This document shows, in pieces, positions 1 to 8,490 of a DNA stretch of 52,851 nucleotides. This DNA comes from an uncultured Roseburia sp. (GTDB lineage Bacteria > Bacillota > Clostridia > Lachnospirales > Lachnospiraceae), in contig CANSSP010000021.1 of assembly GCA_947649645.1 (NCBI GenBank), positions 1-52,851 of the forward strand. The letters are read 5' to 3'. How positions within the stretch are numbered: the stretch's first letter is position 1; each line of letters opens with the position of its first letter. The position numbers were made by a program, and so were the translations under genes. The notes under the pieces are model-generated. The model saw nothing but the letters and a program-made list of their open reading frames with translations. It was not told the origin of the DNA and searched no databases.

Positions 1-83
1 TGCAGGAGATGGGACTTGAACCCACACATAGTCACCTACGTCAGATTTTGAGTCTGATGCGTCTGCCATTCCGCCACTCCTGC
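1..83 (-). tRNA. tRNA-Leu (anticodon CAA)
   Basis: Read on the minus strand, the gene starts GCAGGAG (83-77) and ends CTCCTGC (8-2), giving a perfect 7-bp acceptor stem with discriminator A at position 1. The anticodon loop reads CTCAAAA, so the anticodon is CAA (leucine, codon UUG). A long variable arm typical of class II tRNAs precedes the TTCAAGTC T-loop. CCA is not encoded within the window. The gene touches the left edge but looks complete. Confidence 0.96.
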
Positions 84-150
84 CTGCAACGCCTCTGTGT
101 CTGGTACGATCTTTCTTTTCAGCCGTCCACGACTCCTCCTGGCAGACATC

Positions 151-179
151 ATTCTATCATAACATTCCGGCAATTGCAA
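151..179 (-). promoter_or_regulatory. Sigma-A type promoter of tRNA-Leu
   Basis: On the minus strand TTGCAA (179-174) and TAGAAT (156-151) are separated by exactly 17 bp. They lie about 70 bp upstream of the tRNA 5' end. No other gene on this strand could use it. It is called from sequence only. Confidence 0.6.
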
Positions 180-197
180 CTATTAATTTTCCTCTTT

Positions 198-1013
198 TCA
201 AAATTGTTCCGCCAGAGCCGTGAGCGCGTTTCTGACACAGTCATCGCATTCACAGAGAACCACGCCGGTATCCCTTCCCTTTAATTCCTTACAGATTGCC
301 GCGCCACACATCTGCCGGAATCTCTCATGCAGTACAGCCGCACTCTTTAATACCGGCCTGCCTTTGTAATGTTTCATTCCAAGTATCATCTCCGCGGCGC
401 ATAACGCTCCGCAGGTCGCCTCCATACAGCCCATGCCGACTCCATAACATGCCCCGATCTTCTTTAACAGCTCCGACGGCATTTTTAGCTCGTCCGCATA
501 CGAGCAGAGAACAGCCTGGCAGCAGTTATACCCACTGTGCTTAAGCTCCACGGCATATTCCCTTTTATCTGTCCGACGTTCCCTGCCGAAACGCATCTTA
601 AGCATCTCTTTCAGATACACATACCGCTCCCGCTTCTCTTCTTTCGCAAAATGCACTTCCCGAAACTGTTCCGGATTGTCCTCGTAATTTAACACCTCGT
701 CCCCGAACTGCTCACTCGTAAGGTCAAACACACAGTCCCCCACTACATTATAGCAATGATAATTGCCACCGTCCCTTAAAATCCCATACACTTTGCCGCC
801 AAAAATATCCTGCGCCAGAAACGCCGTGACGGAACACTGTCCGAGTGTCCTGTTTTCAGGGCTCCAGCCTTCGCGAAGCCTTGGCGCACACGTATATTCA
901 CACCAGATTTCTGAAAGAGCCTCATACAGATCTGCCGGCGTCCGTAATCCTGTATATTCATCTGTCACCGCCACAACATCCGCGTGTTCCCGGCCATAAA
1001 AAAAATACTCCAT
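198..1013 (-). CDS. Fusion of a YunG-like domain with a C_GCAxxG_C_C family domain
   Basis: The start is placed at 1013 because AGGAGGGG sits just upstream with correct spacing; ATG codons at 1043 and 1037 have no such site. The 271-aa product has two parts. The N-terminal part, about residues 10-135, resembles the uncharacterised YunG family, with a GQCSVTAFLAQD stretch. The C-terminal part, about residues 155-265, is cysteine rich, with CCQAVLCSYADE and MGCMEATCGALCAAEMILG. This matches the C_GCAxxG_C_C family, thought to bind a redox cofactor or metal. The cysteines suggest a cytosolic redox or metal role, but the reaction is unknown. No signal peptide or membrane segment is visible. The two families normally occur as separate proteins, so the fusion is notable. 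Confidence 0.8.
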   Translation of the reverse strand: MEYFFYGREHADVVAVTDEYTGLRTPADLYEALSEIWCEYTCAPRLREGWSPENRTLGQCSVTAFLAQDIFGGKVYGILRDGGNYHCYNVVGDCVFDLTSEQFGDEVLNYEDNPEQFREVHFAKEEKRERYVYLKEMLKMRFGRERRTDKREYAVELKHSGYNCCQAVLCSYADELKMPSELLKKIGACYGVGMGCMEATCGALCAAEMILGMKHYKGRPVLKSAAVLHERFRQMCGAAICKELKGRDTGVVLCECDDCVRNALTALAEQF

Positions 1014-1181
1014 GATCCCCTCCTGATCTTTCGCCATGCCCATAAAATACTGTGCTCAACGAAAGCAATGCTCAACATTCCATATCCTTGTCTGTACGTT
1101 TTATGCCTCTATTATGATATCGGAACAGCCTGAATGTCAATCCGTTTTTCGGAAAACGTTACGGACAGCCGGACGGATGTA

Positions 1182-1210
1182 TTGCGACAGGCGGACGGAT
1201 ATGATAAAAT
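1182..1210 (+). promoter_or_regulatory. Predicted promoter of the DUF4240 gene
   Basis: TTGCGA (1182-1187) and TAAAAT (1205-1210) are separated by 17 bp, about 80 bp upstream of the ATG at 1289. The surrounding bases repeat GACGGAT three times, which could be an operator or chance. Confidence 0.5.
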
Positions 1211-1288
1211 CATTGCATCCGGTTCAGCAGCACAGAAAACCGGCAGAACCCTGCAGAAAAACAGGGCTGATACGGGAGGTACAAAACG

Positions 1289-1735
1289 ATGGAAAACAAA
1301 TACCAGTATTTCTGGAATACAATGGAATTATGCGACTGGGGTTTCGAAGGCGACGACGATAAGGTACTAAAACCAGTCATTCAGCATCTGTCGCAGCAGA
1401 GCGACGATCTTATTTTTCAATTTGATGATCTCATGTCAGAACTTTTATATCACCTGGACACAAAAAAACTGGCTGACCAGTGCCAGGAAGCAGACCCGCA
1501 GATGTGCGATGATACCTTTCTCTACTCCAGATGTGTCGCTCTGATCAACGGACCGGCCTATTACGAAAACGTCCGGCGTGGAAACGAGAAAAACGTCTGG
1601 GACATGGAGTTTGAAGCCCTTATCTACGTTCCCCGCAAGGCATGGGCAGAAAAGCATCACACTTCCGCCAACGATTACCCACATGTTCCTTCCTTAAGTC
1701 CTGAAACCGGCAGCAACCAGAGCGGATGGAGATAA
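1289..1735 (+). CDS. DUF4240 domain protein
   Basis: A 148-aa soluble, acidic protein that begins with the FW pattern typical of DUF4240 (KYQYFWNTMELCDWG). It continues with helical segments and a central FQFDDLMSELLYHLD stretch. GGGAGG lies nine bases before the ATG. DUF4240 proteins are found singly in many bacteria and have no assigned biochemical role. The gene is isolated, with its own predicted promoter at 1182-1210. It is followed by an unrelated Fe-S pair after a gap of about 115 bp. Family assignment rests on motif resemblance only. Confidence 0.75.
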   Translation: MENKYQYFWNTMELCDWGFEGDDDKVLKPVIQHLSQQSDDLIFQFDDLMSELLYHLDTKKLADQCQEADPQMCDDTFLYSRCVALINGPAYYENVRRGNEKNVWDMEFEALIYVPRKAWAEKHHTSANDYPHVPSLSPETGSNQSGWR

Positions 1736-1808
1736 CGCATAAGGCTTTGTGACTTTGTCACTGAATAAAAGAAAGATGCATGAAATACTATAAAAAAGAG
1801 ATGCGGAG

Positions 1809-1830
1809 ATTTGTGCACCTGCGCACAAAT
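1809..1830. promoter_or_regulatory. CRP/FNR-type palindromic operator
   Basis: A perfect inverted repeat of ATTTGTGC and GCACAAAT arms around a 6-bp centre. The TGTGC-N6-GCACA layout matches the architecture of sites bound by CRP/FNR-family regulators. It lies 10 bp before the Shine-Dalgarno site of the ferredoxin gene (start 1852). A TATAAA at about 1791 could be the -10 box, which would place the site just after the transcription start, where binding would repress. The regulator is not in the window. Confidence 0.55.
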
Positions 1831-1851
1831 CACTCCGGAATGGAGATGAAC

Positions 1852-2049
1852 ATGGCGAAAAGAAAAGCAATAATCAGTACAGGAGAATGCGTTGCCTGCG
1901 GATGCTGTATGAAAGTCTGCCCGCGAAGCGCAATCTTAATCCCAAGAGGTATTCATGCCCATATCGACAGAGACCTGTGTGTCGGATGTGGAAAATGTGC
2001 AGAAGAATGCCCTGCAGGTATTATCACACTGGAGGTGACGGAACAATGA
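1852..2049 (+). CDS. Small 2[4Fe-4S] ferredoxin
   Basis: A 65-aa protein with two classic Cx2Cx2Cx3CP clusters: C13/C16/C19 with C23, and C43/C46/C49 with C53. Each should hold a [4Fe-4S] cluster. The start at 1852 is chosen because GGAG lies six bases upstream; the in-frame ATG at 1780 has no such site. Its last four bases (ATGA) overlap the start of the membrane Fe-S gene, so the two are almost certainly translated together. It probably passes electrons to or from that membrane partner. A palindromic operator-like site lies just upstream. Confidence 0.93.
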   Translation: MAKRKAIISTGECVACGCCMKVCPRSAILIPRGIHAHIDRDLCVGCGKCAEECPAGIITLEVTEQ

Positions 2050-2657
2050 ACAAAAAAAAGAAATGGTACGACTATCTTTGGATTGTCTCACTTACCTACC
2101 TGATCCTTGGTTTTTTTAACATACTTTTTGCGTGGCTGGGTCTCCTCTGCTTTTTTATCCCACTGATCATAGCGATCGTAAAAGGAAATAAAGCCTACTG
2201 CAATAAATATTGCGGCAGAGGCCAGCTCTTTTCTCTCATAGGAGGCCGCTTCGGACTCTCCCGGAAAAAGAATATCCCCGCATGGATGAGGTCTTCCTTT
2301 TTCAGATACGGATTTTTAATCTTTTTCTTTGTCATGTTCTTCGTTATGCTCTGGAATACTTTTCTGGTGTTCGCAGGGACAAAAAACTTAAGCATGGCAG
2401 TGACATTGCTGTGGACTTTTAAACTTCCGTGGCACTGGGCTTATCACGGCACTGTGTTTTCCGACGGAGTGGCACAGTTTGCCTTCGGTTTTTACAGCGT
2501 GATGCTCACCTCCACCGTTCTGGGTTTTGTCACCATGCTATTGTTCAAACCCCGATCCTGGTGTGTATACTGCCCCATGGGAACCATGACACAGCTTATA
2601 TGCAGGATACCGCGCTCCGCCAGGGAGCCTGGCCAGAAAGGAAATGACCGACAGTAG
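2046..2657 (+). CDS. Membrane-bound 4Fe-4S protein, NapH/YccM-like
   Basis: A 203-aa membrane protein starting at the ATG that overlaps the ferredoxin stop codon. Hydrophobic segments lie at about residues 11-45, 88-112, and 145-167. Cysteine pairs occur at C52/C56 (CNKYCGRG) and C173/C176 (CVYCPMGT), the latter being the signature of NapH/NosR/YccM-type polyferredoxin membrane proteins. It lacks the usual C-terminal ferredoxin domain, and the adjacent small ferredoxin may supply that function in trans. The role is inferred to be electron transfer at the membrane, with donor and acceptor unknown. Confidence 0.82.
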   Translation: MNKKKKWYDYLWIVSLTYLILGFFNILFAWLGLLCFFIPLIIAIVKGNKAYCNKYCGRGQLFSLIGGRFGLSRKKNIPAWMRSSFFRYGFLIFFFVMFFVMLWNTFLVFAGTKNLSMAVTLLWTFKLPWHWAYHGTVFSDGVAQFAFGFYSVMLTSTVLGFVTMLLFKPRSWCVYCPMGTMTQLICRIPRSAREPGQKGNDRQ

Positions 2658-2711
2658 CACTTGACGTTCTCTTCATACATCGTTATAATAGATGTAAGGA
2701 GGAAGTATTTT

Positions 2712-3059
2712 ATGGATGAAAGGAGAAGACATTTCAGATATCCGGTGACGATCCAGCTAAATATCTCGGATCTTTTTCGCAAGGGTTTTGACGGAATCCA
2801 TGATCTGGAGTCTCCGATTGAAGTCGCAGACATTTCCCGCAGCGGGCTTTGCTTTGTCAGTGAATGTATTCTGCCTGTCGGCTATTATCTCAACGCATGT
2901 GTACAGATTGAACCATACAGCACGCCCCCGGCTTTTACCGGCATAAAGATCCTGCGCGTCGAATTTGTAAACCGCACGCTCTACCGCTATGGCTGTGAAT
3001 TTACCAATCTGCCGGATGATCTTTTATCAATTATTGACACTTATTCCATGTCCAGATAA
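2712..3059 (+). CDS. PilZ domain protein (predicted c-di-GMP binding)
   Basis: A 115-aa single-domain protein. The start at 2712 follows AAGGAGG. The two PilZ c-di-GMP contacts are present: RxxxR at residues 5-9 and DxSxxG (DISRSG) at residues 40-45. No catalytic or membrane domain is attached, so it should act as a small adaptor that changes partner binding on sensing c-di-GMP. Nothing in the window makes or degrades c-di-GMP. An intrinsic terminator follows at 3145. Confidence 0.9.
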   Translation: MDERRRHFRYPVTIQLNISDLFRKGFDGIHDLESPIEVADISRSGLCFVSECILPVGYYLNACVQIEPYSTPPAFTGIKILRVEFVNRTLYRYGCEFTNLPDDLLSIIDTYSMSR

Positions 3060-3144
3060 GCATCTTTTTTTCGATGCTTATGGCAGCCGTCTGACGATGC
3101 ATTTCAGATACGATCTGCACCGCCGGACAGGTATCGCCTGAAAC

Positions 3145-3177
3145 CCGCAGTGCTTCCGCACCGCGGATTTTTTATTT
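3145..3177 (+). terminator. Intrinsic terminator after the PilZ gene
   Basis: CCGCAGTGC and GCACCGCGG form a 9-bp stem with one A/C mismatch and a TTCC loop, followed by ATTTTTTATTT. It ends the plus-strand unit. The same hairpin on the minus strand, past gpmI, lacks a U tract. Confidence 0.8.
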
Positions 3178-3234
3178 CTGTTAAAGCCTGCAGCTTCCAG
3201 GCCGGATTCTTTGTTTCCGCCGCAAAAACTCGTC

Positions 3235-4776
3235 TTACTTTCTGACCAGCAACGATTTTCCCGTCATCTCTTCCGGCTGTTCCATCCCCATCAGTTCAAT
3301 CAGAGTCGGAATGATGTCCGCCAGACATCCGTTTTCCCTCAATGTATATGCTTCATCCGCATTGATCAGGATAAACGGTACCGGATTGATCGTGTGCGCC
3401 GTAAACGGAGCTTTGGTCTCGTAATCGATGAGCTGTTCTGCATTTCCGTGATCCGCGCACAAAAACATCTGTCCGCCCACCTCTTTGATCGCGTCGACCG
3501 CTTTTCCGACGCATGTATCGACCGTCTCGACTGCTCTTACCGCCGCTTCCAGAATCCCGGTATGGCCTACCATATCCGAATTTGCAAAATTAATGATAAT
3601 CACATCATATTTTCCGGAACGGATTGCCTCGCACAGCCTGTCACAGACTTCCGGCGCGCTCATCTCGGGCTGCAGATCATATGTCGCCACTTTCGGGGAT
3701 TTTACAAGAATCCTGTCCTCACCCTCATTTGGCGCCTCCACGCCCCCGTTAAAGAAGAACGTAACATGGGCATATTTTTCCGTCTCTGCGATTCTCGCCT
3801 GTGTCTTCCCGTTTGCCGCAAGATATTCGCCAAACGTATTTTTCAGCTCTACCTTATGGAAAGCCACTTCTTTGTTCGGGATCGTCACATCATATTCCGT
3901 AAAGCAGATATACGTCACATCCCTGCGCGGCCCTCTTTCAAAACCGTCAAAGTCATCCGCACAGAACGTTCTCGTGATCTCACGCGCACGGTCCGGACGG
4001 AAATTGAAAAAGATCACCGTATCGTGATCTTTGATCACGGCTCTCGGTTTTCCGTCTTCTGTAATCACGGTCGGGACAAAGAACTCGTCCGTCACATCTT
4101 TCGCATAGGACGCTTCCATCGCTCCCACCGCGCTGTCGGCTGTCTCGCCCTCCCCTTTTGTCAGCGCATGGTACGCTTTCTCTACACGATCCCAGCGGTT
4201 GTCGCGATCCATCGCGTAATAACGCCCGGAAATAGACGCGATTTTTCCCACGCCGATCTCCGCCATCTTTGCCTCCAGCGCCTCCACAAATCCCTTGCCC
4301 GCTGTCGGCGCAGTGTCACGCCCGTCCAGGAAGCAGTGCACATACACATTCCCGATTCCCTCTCTCTTTGCAAGTTCAAGCAGTCCATAGAGATGCGTAT
4401 TGTGACTGTGCACACCGCCGTCAGAGAGCAGTCCGTACAGATGCAGATCCGAATTGTTTTTCTTTACGTTTGCAATTCCCTTCAGAAGCGCCTCATTTTT
4501 GAAGAAATCACCGTCGTCGATTTCCTTTGTAATTCTTGTCAGCTCCTGGTATACAATTCTTCCCGCTCCCATATTTAAGTGGCCGACCTCGGAATTACCC
4601 ATCTGTCCGTCCGGCAGACCCACGGCAAGGCCGCTCGCATTGCCTTTCACATACGGATAATCGCGCATCAGCCCGTCAATCACCGGCGTATTCGCCTGCG
4701 CTACGGCATTTCCCTCCGTCATATCATTCAGACCGAATCCATCCAATATCATAAGCACCGTTGGTTTTTTACTCAT
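3235..4776 (-). CDS. gpmI: 2,3-bisphosphoglycerate-independent phosphoglycerate mutase
   Basis: Converts 3-phosphoglycerate to 2-phosphoglycerate in cytosolic glycolysis without a bisphosphoglycerate cofactor. The 513-aa length is normal for the two-domain, Mn-dependent enzyme. The metal-binding DGFG lies at residues 12-15, and the catalytic serine is S62 in MGNSEVGHLN. The start is set at 4776 (MSKKPTVLMI) to match the family; an ATG at 4788 is possible, and the GAGAGAGG tract lies directly before it. It is last in the gap-pgk-tpiA-gpmI order, and a strong hairpin separates it from tpiA. A 455-codon antisense ORF across it is a composition artefact. Confidence 0.98.
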   Translation of the reverse strand: MSKKPTVLMILDGFGLNDMTEGNAVAQANTPVIDGLMRDYPYVKGNASGLAVGLPDGQMGNSEVGHLNMGAGRIVYQELTRITKEIDDGDFFKNEALLKGIANVKKNNSDLHLYGLLSDGGVHSHNTHLYGLLELAKREGIGNVYVHCFLDGRDTAPTAGKGFVEALEAKMAEIGVGKIASISGRYYAMDRDNRWDRVEKAYHALTKGEGETADSAVGAMEASYAKDVTDEFFVPTVITEDGKPRAVIKDHDTVIFFNFRPDRAREITRTFCADDFDGFERGPRRDVTYICFTEYDVTIPNKEVAFHKVELKNTFGEYLAANGKTQARIAETEKYAHVTFFFNGGVEAPNEGEDRILVKSPKVATYDLQPEMSAPEVCDRLCEAIRSGKYDVIIINFANSDMVGHTGILEAAVRAVETVDTCVGKAVDAIKEVGGQMFLCADHGNAEQLIDYETKAPFTAHTINPVPFILINADEAYTLRENGCLADIIPTLIELMGMEQPEEMTGKSLLVRK

Positions 4777-4855
4777 GCTTTTTCTCATCCTCTCTCTCTA
4801 TCAGAAATCGGGCTCCCGTCTCATTCTTCCGACGTCTTTCCTCCATAGCCCGTGT

Positions 4856-4891
4856 GCATAAAAGGAGAATCCTGCCATGCAGGATTCTCCT
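4856..4891 (-). terminator. Terminator-like hairpin after tpiA
   Basis: A perfect 13-bp stem (4863-4875 with 4879-4891) and a 3-base loop begins six bases past the tpiA stop. On the minus strand it is followed by only a short U run (TTTTA). It may end tpiA transcripts partly, or act as a processing or stability element before gpmI. Confidence 0.7.
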
Positions 4892-4896
4892 CTCTC

Positions 4897-5646
4897 TTAC
4901 TTATAATTGACAATCTTGCCAAAATCTGCTTTTAAGGAAGCGCCTCCTACCAGGCCGCCGTCAATATCCGGCTGTGCAAACAACTCTGCCGCATTCGCCG
5001 CGTTAACTGAACCGCCATACTGAATGCGCACTTTCTCTGCCGTATCCGTATCATAAATTTCCGCAATACATTCGCGGATTGCCTTGCACACCTCCTGTGC
5101 CTGTGCGGTCGTGGCTGTTTGGCCTGTCCCGATGGCCCAGATCGGCTCGTATGCAATCACCATGGACGCTGTCTGCTCCGCAGTGACATCTTTTAAATCC
5201 GATTTGATCTGCAGACGGATCCAGTCGAGTGTCACACCCATCTCGCGCTGTTCCAGGCTCTCGCCACAGCAGAGAATCGGAGTCAGATTGTGCTCCAGCG
5301 CTTTCTTTACTTTCCTGTTCAGCGTGCAGTCGTCCTCTTTAAAATAATCGCGGCGCTCGGAATGGCCGATAATGACATACTTCACACCGGCATCCACCAG
5401 CATCTCCGGAGAAATCTCCCCTGTATAAGCGCCTTTTTCCTCAAAGTACATATTTTCCGCGCCGACTGCCACATTTGTGCCCTTCACCGCTTCTGCTACC
5501 GGAACGATATCGATGGCCGGAACACAGTAGACAACCTCCACCTCATCGCTCTCTACAAGCGGCCTGAGTTCTTCGACCAGAGCGACAGCCTGGCTCGGAG
5601 TCATATTCATCTTCCAGTTCCCGGCTACAATCTTCTTTCTTGCCAT
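4897..5646 (-). CDS. tpiA: Triosephosphate isomerase
   Basis: Interconverts dihydroxyacetone phosphate and glyceraldehyde-3-phosphate. The 249-aa TIM barrel is of normal length. All catalytic residues are present: K12 in GNWKMN, H95 in IIGHSERR, and E167 in [11 protein letters not shown]. The C-terminal phosphate loop (GGASLK) is also present. It lies 119 bp after pgk and 120 bp before gpmI, so it belongs to the glycolytic cluster. The start is the only ATG consistent with the family N-terminus. Confidence 0.99.
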   Translation of the reverse strand: MARKKIVAGNWKMNMTPSQAVALVEELRPLVESDEVEVVYCVPAIDIVPVAEAVKGTNVAVGAENMYFEEKGAYTGEISPEMLVDAGVKYVIIGHSERRDYFKEDDCTLNRKVKKALEHNLTPILCCGESLEQREMGVTLDWIRLQIKSDLKDVTAEQTASMVIAYEPIWAIGTGQTATTAQAQEVCKAIRECIAEIYDTDTAEKVRIQYGGSVNAANAAELFAQPDIDGGLVGGASLKADFGKIVNYK

Positions 5647-5715
5647 GATTTTATGTTTCCTTCCTGCTTCTTTTTACAATTTTTTCCAGACGACACTGTC
5701 ATATTCCGGATCGGT

Positions 5716-5746
5716 GGCAGCATGCGGTTGTGACACCGCTGCTGCC
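5716..5746 (-). other. Long imperfect hairpin between pgk and tpiA
   Basis: GGCAGCA (5716-5722) pairs with TGCTGCC (5740-5746). The stem continues, past a one-base bulge, with GCGGT/ACCGC, giving 12 bp in all. No U tract follows on the minus strand. It is therefore more likely an mRNA processing or stability element than a terminator. Confidence 0.45.
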
Positions 5747-5765
5747 TCTGCGTTTCCCTCTGATC

Positions 5766-6974
5766 CTATTTGTCATTTGCAGCGGAAACGCCGGGAAGCT
5801 CTTTTCCTTCCAGAAATTCCAGGGATGCGCCGCCGCCTGTGGAAATATGGCTCATTTTATCGCCAAAACCAAGCTGATTGACTGCTGCAGCGGAATCGCC
5901 GCCACCGATGATCGTCGTCGCATCTGTCTCTGCAAGCGCCTTTGCAACCGCGATCGTACCAGCCGCGAGCGTCGGATTCTCGAAAACACCCATCGGTCCG
6001 TTCCACACAACGGTTTTCGCCGATTTTACTGCTTCTGCATACAGTTCCGCCGTCTTCGGTCCGATATCACAGCCCTCTCTGTCCGCCGGCATATCCGCAA
6101 CATCATAATTTTCCACCTCTACCGGAGCGTCGATCGGATTCGGGAATGCAGCGATGGTCACGGAATCCACCGGAAGCAGCAACTTCCTGCCAAGCTTTTC
6201 AGCCTTTTCCACCATTGACTTGCAGTAGTCAAGTTTGCTGTCGTCCACAAGAGAATTTCCGATCTCATAGCCCTGCGCCTTTAAGAATGTATAAGCCATG
6301 CCGCCGCCGATGATGAGCGTGTCACATTTCTCCAGAAGATTCGAGATCACGTTCAGCTTATCTGCCACCTTGGCGCCGCCGAGGATCGCCACGAACGGTC
6401 TTACCGGGTTTTCCACCGCGTTGCCAAGGAAATCGATCTCTTTCTGCATCAGATACCCGACAACCGCCGTGTCCACAAGCTGTGCGACGCCGACATTGGA
6501 GCAGTGCGCCCTGTGCGCCGTTCCGAACGCATCGTTGACAAAGACATCGCAGAGAGAAGCCAGGTCTTTGGAGAAAGCTTCTCCGTTCTTCGTCTCCTCT
6601 GCTCTGTAGCGCGTATTCTCAAGTAAAATCACGTCGCCGTCTTTCATCGCATCCACTGCCGCTTTCGCGTTCGGTCCGACAACCTCGGGATCCGCAGCAA
6701 ATTTCACTTCCTGTCCCAGCAGCTCCGTCATTCTCGCTGCGACCGGCGCTAAGGAAAGCTCCGGCTTCGGCTCGCCCTTCGGCTTTCCGAGGTGAGAACA
6801 AAGAATCACTTTTCCGCCGTCCGCAATCAGCTTTTTGATGGTCGGAAGCGCCGCAACCAGACGGTTCTCGTCTGTGATTTTCCCCTCTTTCAGGGGCACG
6901 TTAAAATCACATCTGCAGAGAACGCGAAGTCCTTTTACATTGATATCATCTACGGATTTTTTGTTTAACGACAT
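5766..6974 (-). CDS. pgk: Phosphoglycerate kinase
   Basis: Transfers phosphate from 1,3-bisphosphoglycerate to ADP. The start at 6974 ([10 protein letters not shown]) has AAGGAGGAC upstream; the reading frame is open further upstream, but no earlier start is supported. The 402-aa length is normal. Substrate motifs include CRCDFNVPL near residue 23, HLGKPKG, and NDAFGTAHR. The C-terminal nucleotide loop is [14 protein letters not shown] strong terminator lies between gap and pgk, so pgk probably depends on readthrough or its own promoter in 6975-7101. Confidence 0.99.
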   Translation of the reverse strand: MSLNKKSVDDINVKGLRVLCRCDFNVPLKEGKITDENRLVAALPTIKKLIADGGKVILCSHLGKPKGEPKPELSLAPVAARMTELLGQEVKFAADPEVVGPNAKAAVDAMKDGDVILLENTRYRAEETKNGEAFSKDLASLCDVFVNDAFGTAHRAHCSNVGVAQLVDTAVVGYLMQKEIDFLGNAVENPVRPFVAILGGAKVADKLNVISNLLEKCDTLIIGGGMAYTFLKAQGYEIGNSLVDDSKLDYCKSMVEKAEKLGRKLLLPVDSVTIAAFPNPIDAPVEVENYDVADMPADREGCDIGPKTAELYAEAVKSAKTVVWNGPMGVFENPTLAAGTIAVAKALAETDATTIIGGGDSAAAVNQLGFGDKMSHISTGGGASLEFLEGKELPGVSAANDK

Positions 6975-7101
6975 TGTGATGTCCTCCTTAAAATTAGTAT
7001 TCATCGAAACGTCAGTCGGACAGGAAAGATTTCTTCTCCTGCCCTCCGCGCGCCCCATGCGCCGCTCCTGCGGCATACTTCCTCTGCACGGAGCTGTACA
7101 C

Positions 7102-7133
7102 AAAAACAGGCCCGGCCCAACAGGACCGGACCT
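7102..7133 (-). terminator. Intrinsic terminator between gap and pgk
   Basis: On the minus strand AGGTCCGGTCC and GGGCCGGGCCT form an 11-bp stem (two G-U pairs) around TGTT, followed by GTTTTTG. It lies 59 bp past the gap stop, so most gap transcripts should end here. That would let gap be expressed at a higher level than pgk, tpiA and gpmI. Confidence 0.82.
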
Positions 7134-7191
7134 CTGAAAAAGTCACATATACTTCGTTCCCCTGTGCGCACTGCCGCACAAACCCGGCATA

Positions 7192-8208
7192 TTATGCCAG
7201 CTCGGAGAAGTATTTGATGGTGCGTACCATCTGAGAAGTATAGCTGTTCTCATTGTCGTACCATGAAACAACCTGAACTTCGTACTGGTCGTCCGCAATT
7301 TTGCTGACCATGGTCTGTGTAGCGTCAAATAAGGAACCGAATCTCATTCCGATCACGTCGCTGGATACGATCTCGTCCTCATTGTATCCGAAAGATTCGT
7401 TCGAAGCCGCTTTCATCGCCGCATTGATTCCCTCTGCCGTAACATCAGCCTTGTTGACAACAGCCGTAAGAATCGTGGTGGAACCTGTCGGAGTCGGCAC
7501 ACGCTGTGCGGAACCGATTAATTTGCCGTTCAGCTCCGGAATAACCAGACCGATCGCTTTTGCTGCGCCCGTGCTGTTCGGAACGATATTCACTGCAGCC
7601 GCGCGTGATCTTCTCAGATCGCCTTTTCTCTGCGGGCCGTCGAGCGTCATCTGATCGCCGGTGTATGCGTGAATCGTAACCATGATACCGGACTGGATCG
7701 GTGCGTATTTGTTCAGTGCGTCTGCCATAGGAGCGAGGCAGTTCGTTGTACAGGAAGCAGCAGAAATGATGGTGTCCTCTGCCTTTAAGGTCTCGTGGTT
7801 TGTGTTGTAAACGACAGTCGGAAGATCGTTTCCTGCCGGAGCGGAGATTACGACTTTTCTTGCGCCTGCATCGATGTGCGCCTGTGCTTTTGCCTTGCTG
7901 GTATAGAAACCGGAGCACTCTAATACAACGTCAACTTTTAACTCTCCCCACGGGCAGTTCTTCGCATCCGGGAAAGCGTAGATCTTAATCTCTTTTCCAT
8001 CAACCGTGATAGAATCCTCGCCTGCTGTCACCTTGTCAGCCAGCTCGTATTTGCCCTGTGAAGAATCATATTTCAACAGGTGCGCCAGCATCTTCGGGCT
8101 TGTCAGATCGTTGATCGCCACTACTTCATACCCTTCTGCCCCAAACATTTGTCTGAAAGCAAGACGGCCAATACGGCCGAAACCATTGATCGCTACTCTT
8201 ACTGCCAT
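7192..8208 (-). CDS. gap: Glyceraldehyde-3-phosphate dehydrogenase, type I
   Basis: Oxidises glyceraldehyde-3-phosphate to 1,3-bisphosphoglycerate with NAD. The 338-aa product has the NAD-binding NGFGRIGR at residues 8-15, AINDL with D34 favouring NAD over NADP, and the active-site [12 protein letters not shown] with C153. The C-terminal WYDNENSY motif is present. A promoter with consensus spacing lies 99 bp upstream at 8307-8335. It is the first gene of the glycolytic cluster and is followed by a terminator. No cggR regulator is next to it. Confidence 0.99.
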   Translation of the reverse strand: MAVRVAINGFGRIGRLAFRQMFGAEGYEVVAINDLTSPKMLAHLLKYDSSQGKYELADKVTAGEDSITVDGKEIKIYAFPDAKNCPWGELKVDVVLECSGFYTSKAKAQAHIDAGARKVVISAPAGNDLPTVVYNTNHETLKAEDTIISAASCTTNCLAPMADALNKYAPIQSGIMVTIHAYTGDQMTLDGPQRKGDLRRSRAAAVNIVPNSTGAAKAIGLVIPELNGKLIGSAQRVPTPTGSTTILTAVVNKADVTAEGINAAMKAASNESFGYNEDEIVSSDVIGMRFGSLFDATQTMVSKIADDQYEVQVVSWYDNENSYTSQMVRTIKYFSELA

Positions 8209-8306
8209 TTTTAATTCCTCCTAGAATTTGTAAATGTGGTACTGCCTTGCGGGACAAATTCCCCTGAAACCGTCAATTTGTCAATCACCGGTTCCATGCT
8301 TTCTAT

Positions 8307-8335
8307 ATTTTACCCAATATTCCCACAAAGTTCAA
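8307..8335 (-). promoter_or_regulatory. Promoter of gap
   Basis: TTGAAC (8335-8330) and TAAAAT (8312-8307) on the minus strand are exactly 17 bp apart. The expected leader is roughly 90 nt. The match and position fit a strong housekeeping promoter. Confidence 0.75.
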
Positions 8336-8490
8336 GCCTTTTTCACCACTTTCTTCCACTTTGTTAAATTTTTCACTATATGGCATTTTTCGAACCTGTT
8401 TTATGGAAGTTTGTACAAATGCTTCCCTTTTTGCGCCCTCAGAGGTATACTTTTGAAAAATATCTATTATTTTCAGAAAGGCGGTTTTTT

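Noticed and set aside
3057..3080. 8-bp inverted repeat (TAAGCATC / GATGCTTA) at the PilZ stop codon
   Set aside because: The T run lies in the loop rather than after the stem, so it is not a terminator; the real one is at 3145-3177.
3211..4578. A 455-codon plus-strand ORF opposite gpmI
   Set aside because: gpmI has intact catalytic motifs on the other strand; the antisense product has no recognisable pattern and no ribosome site.
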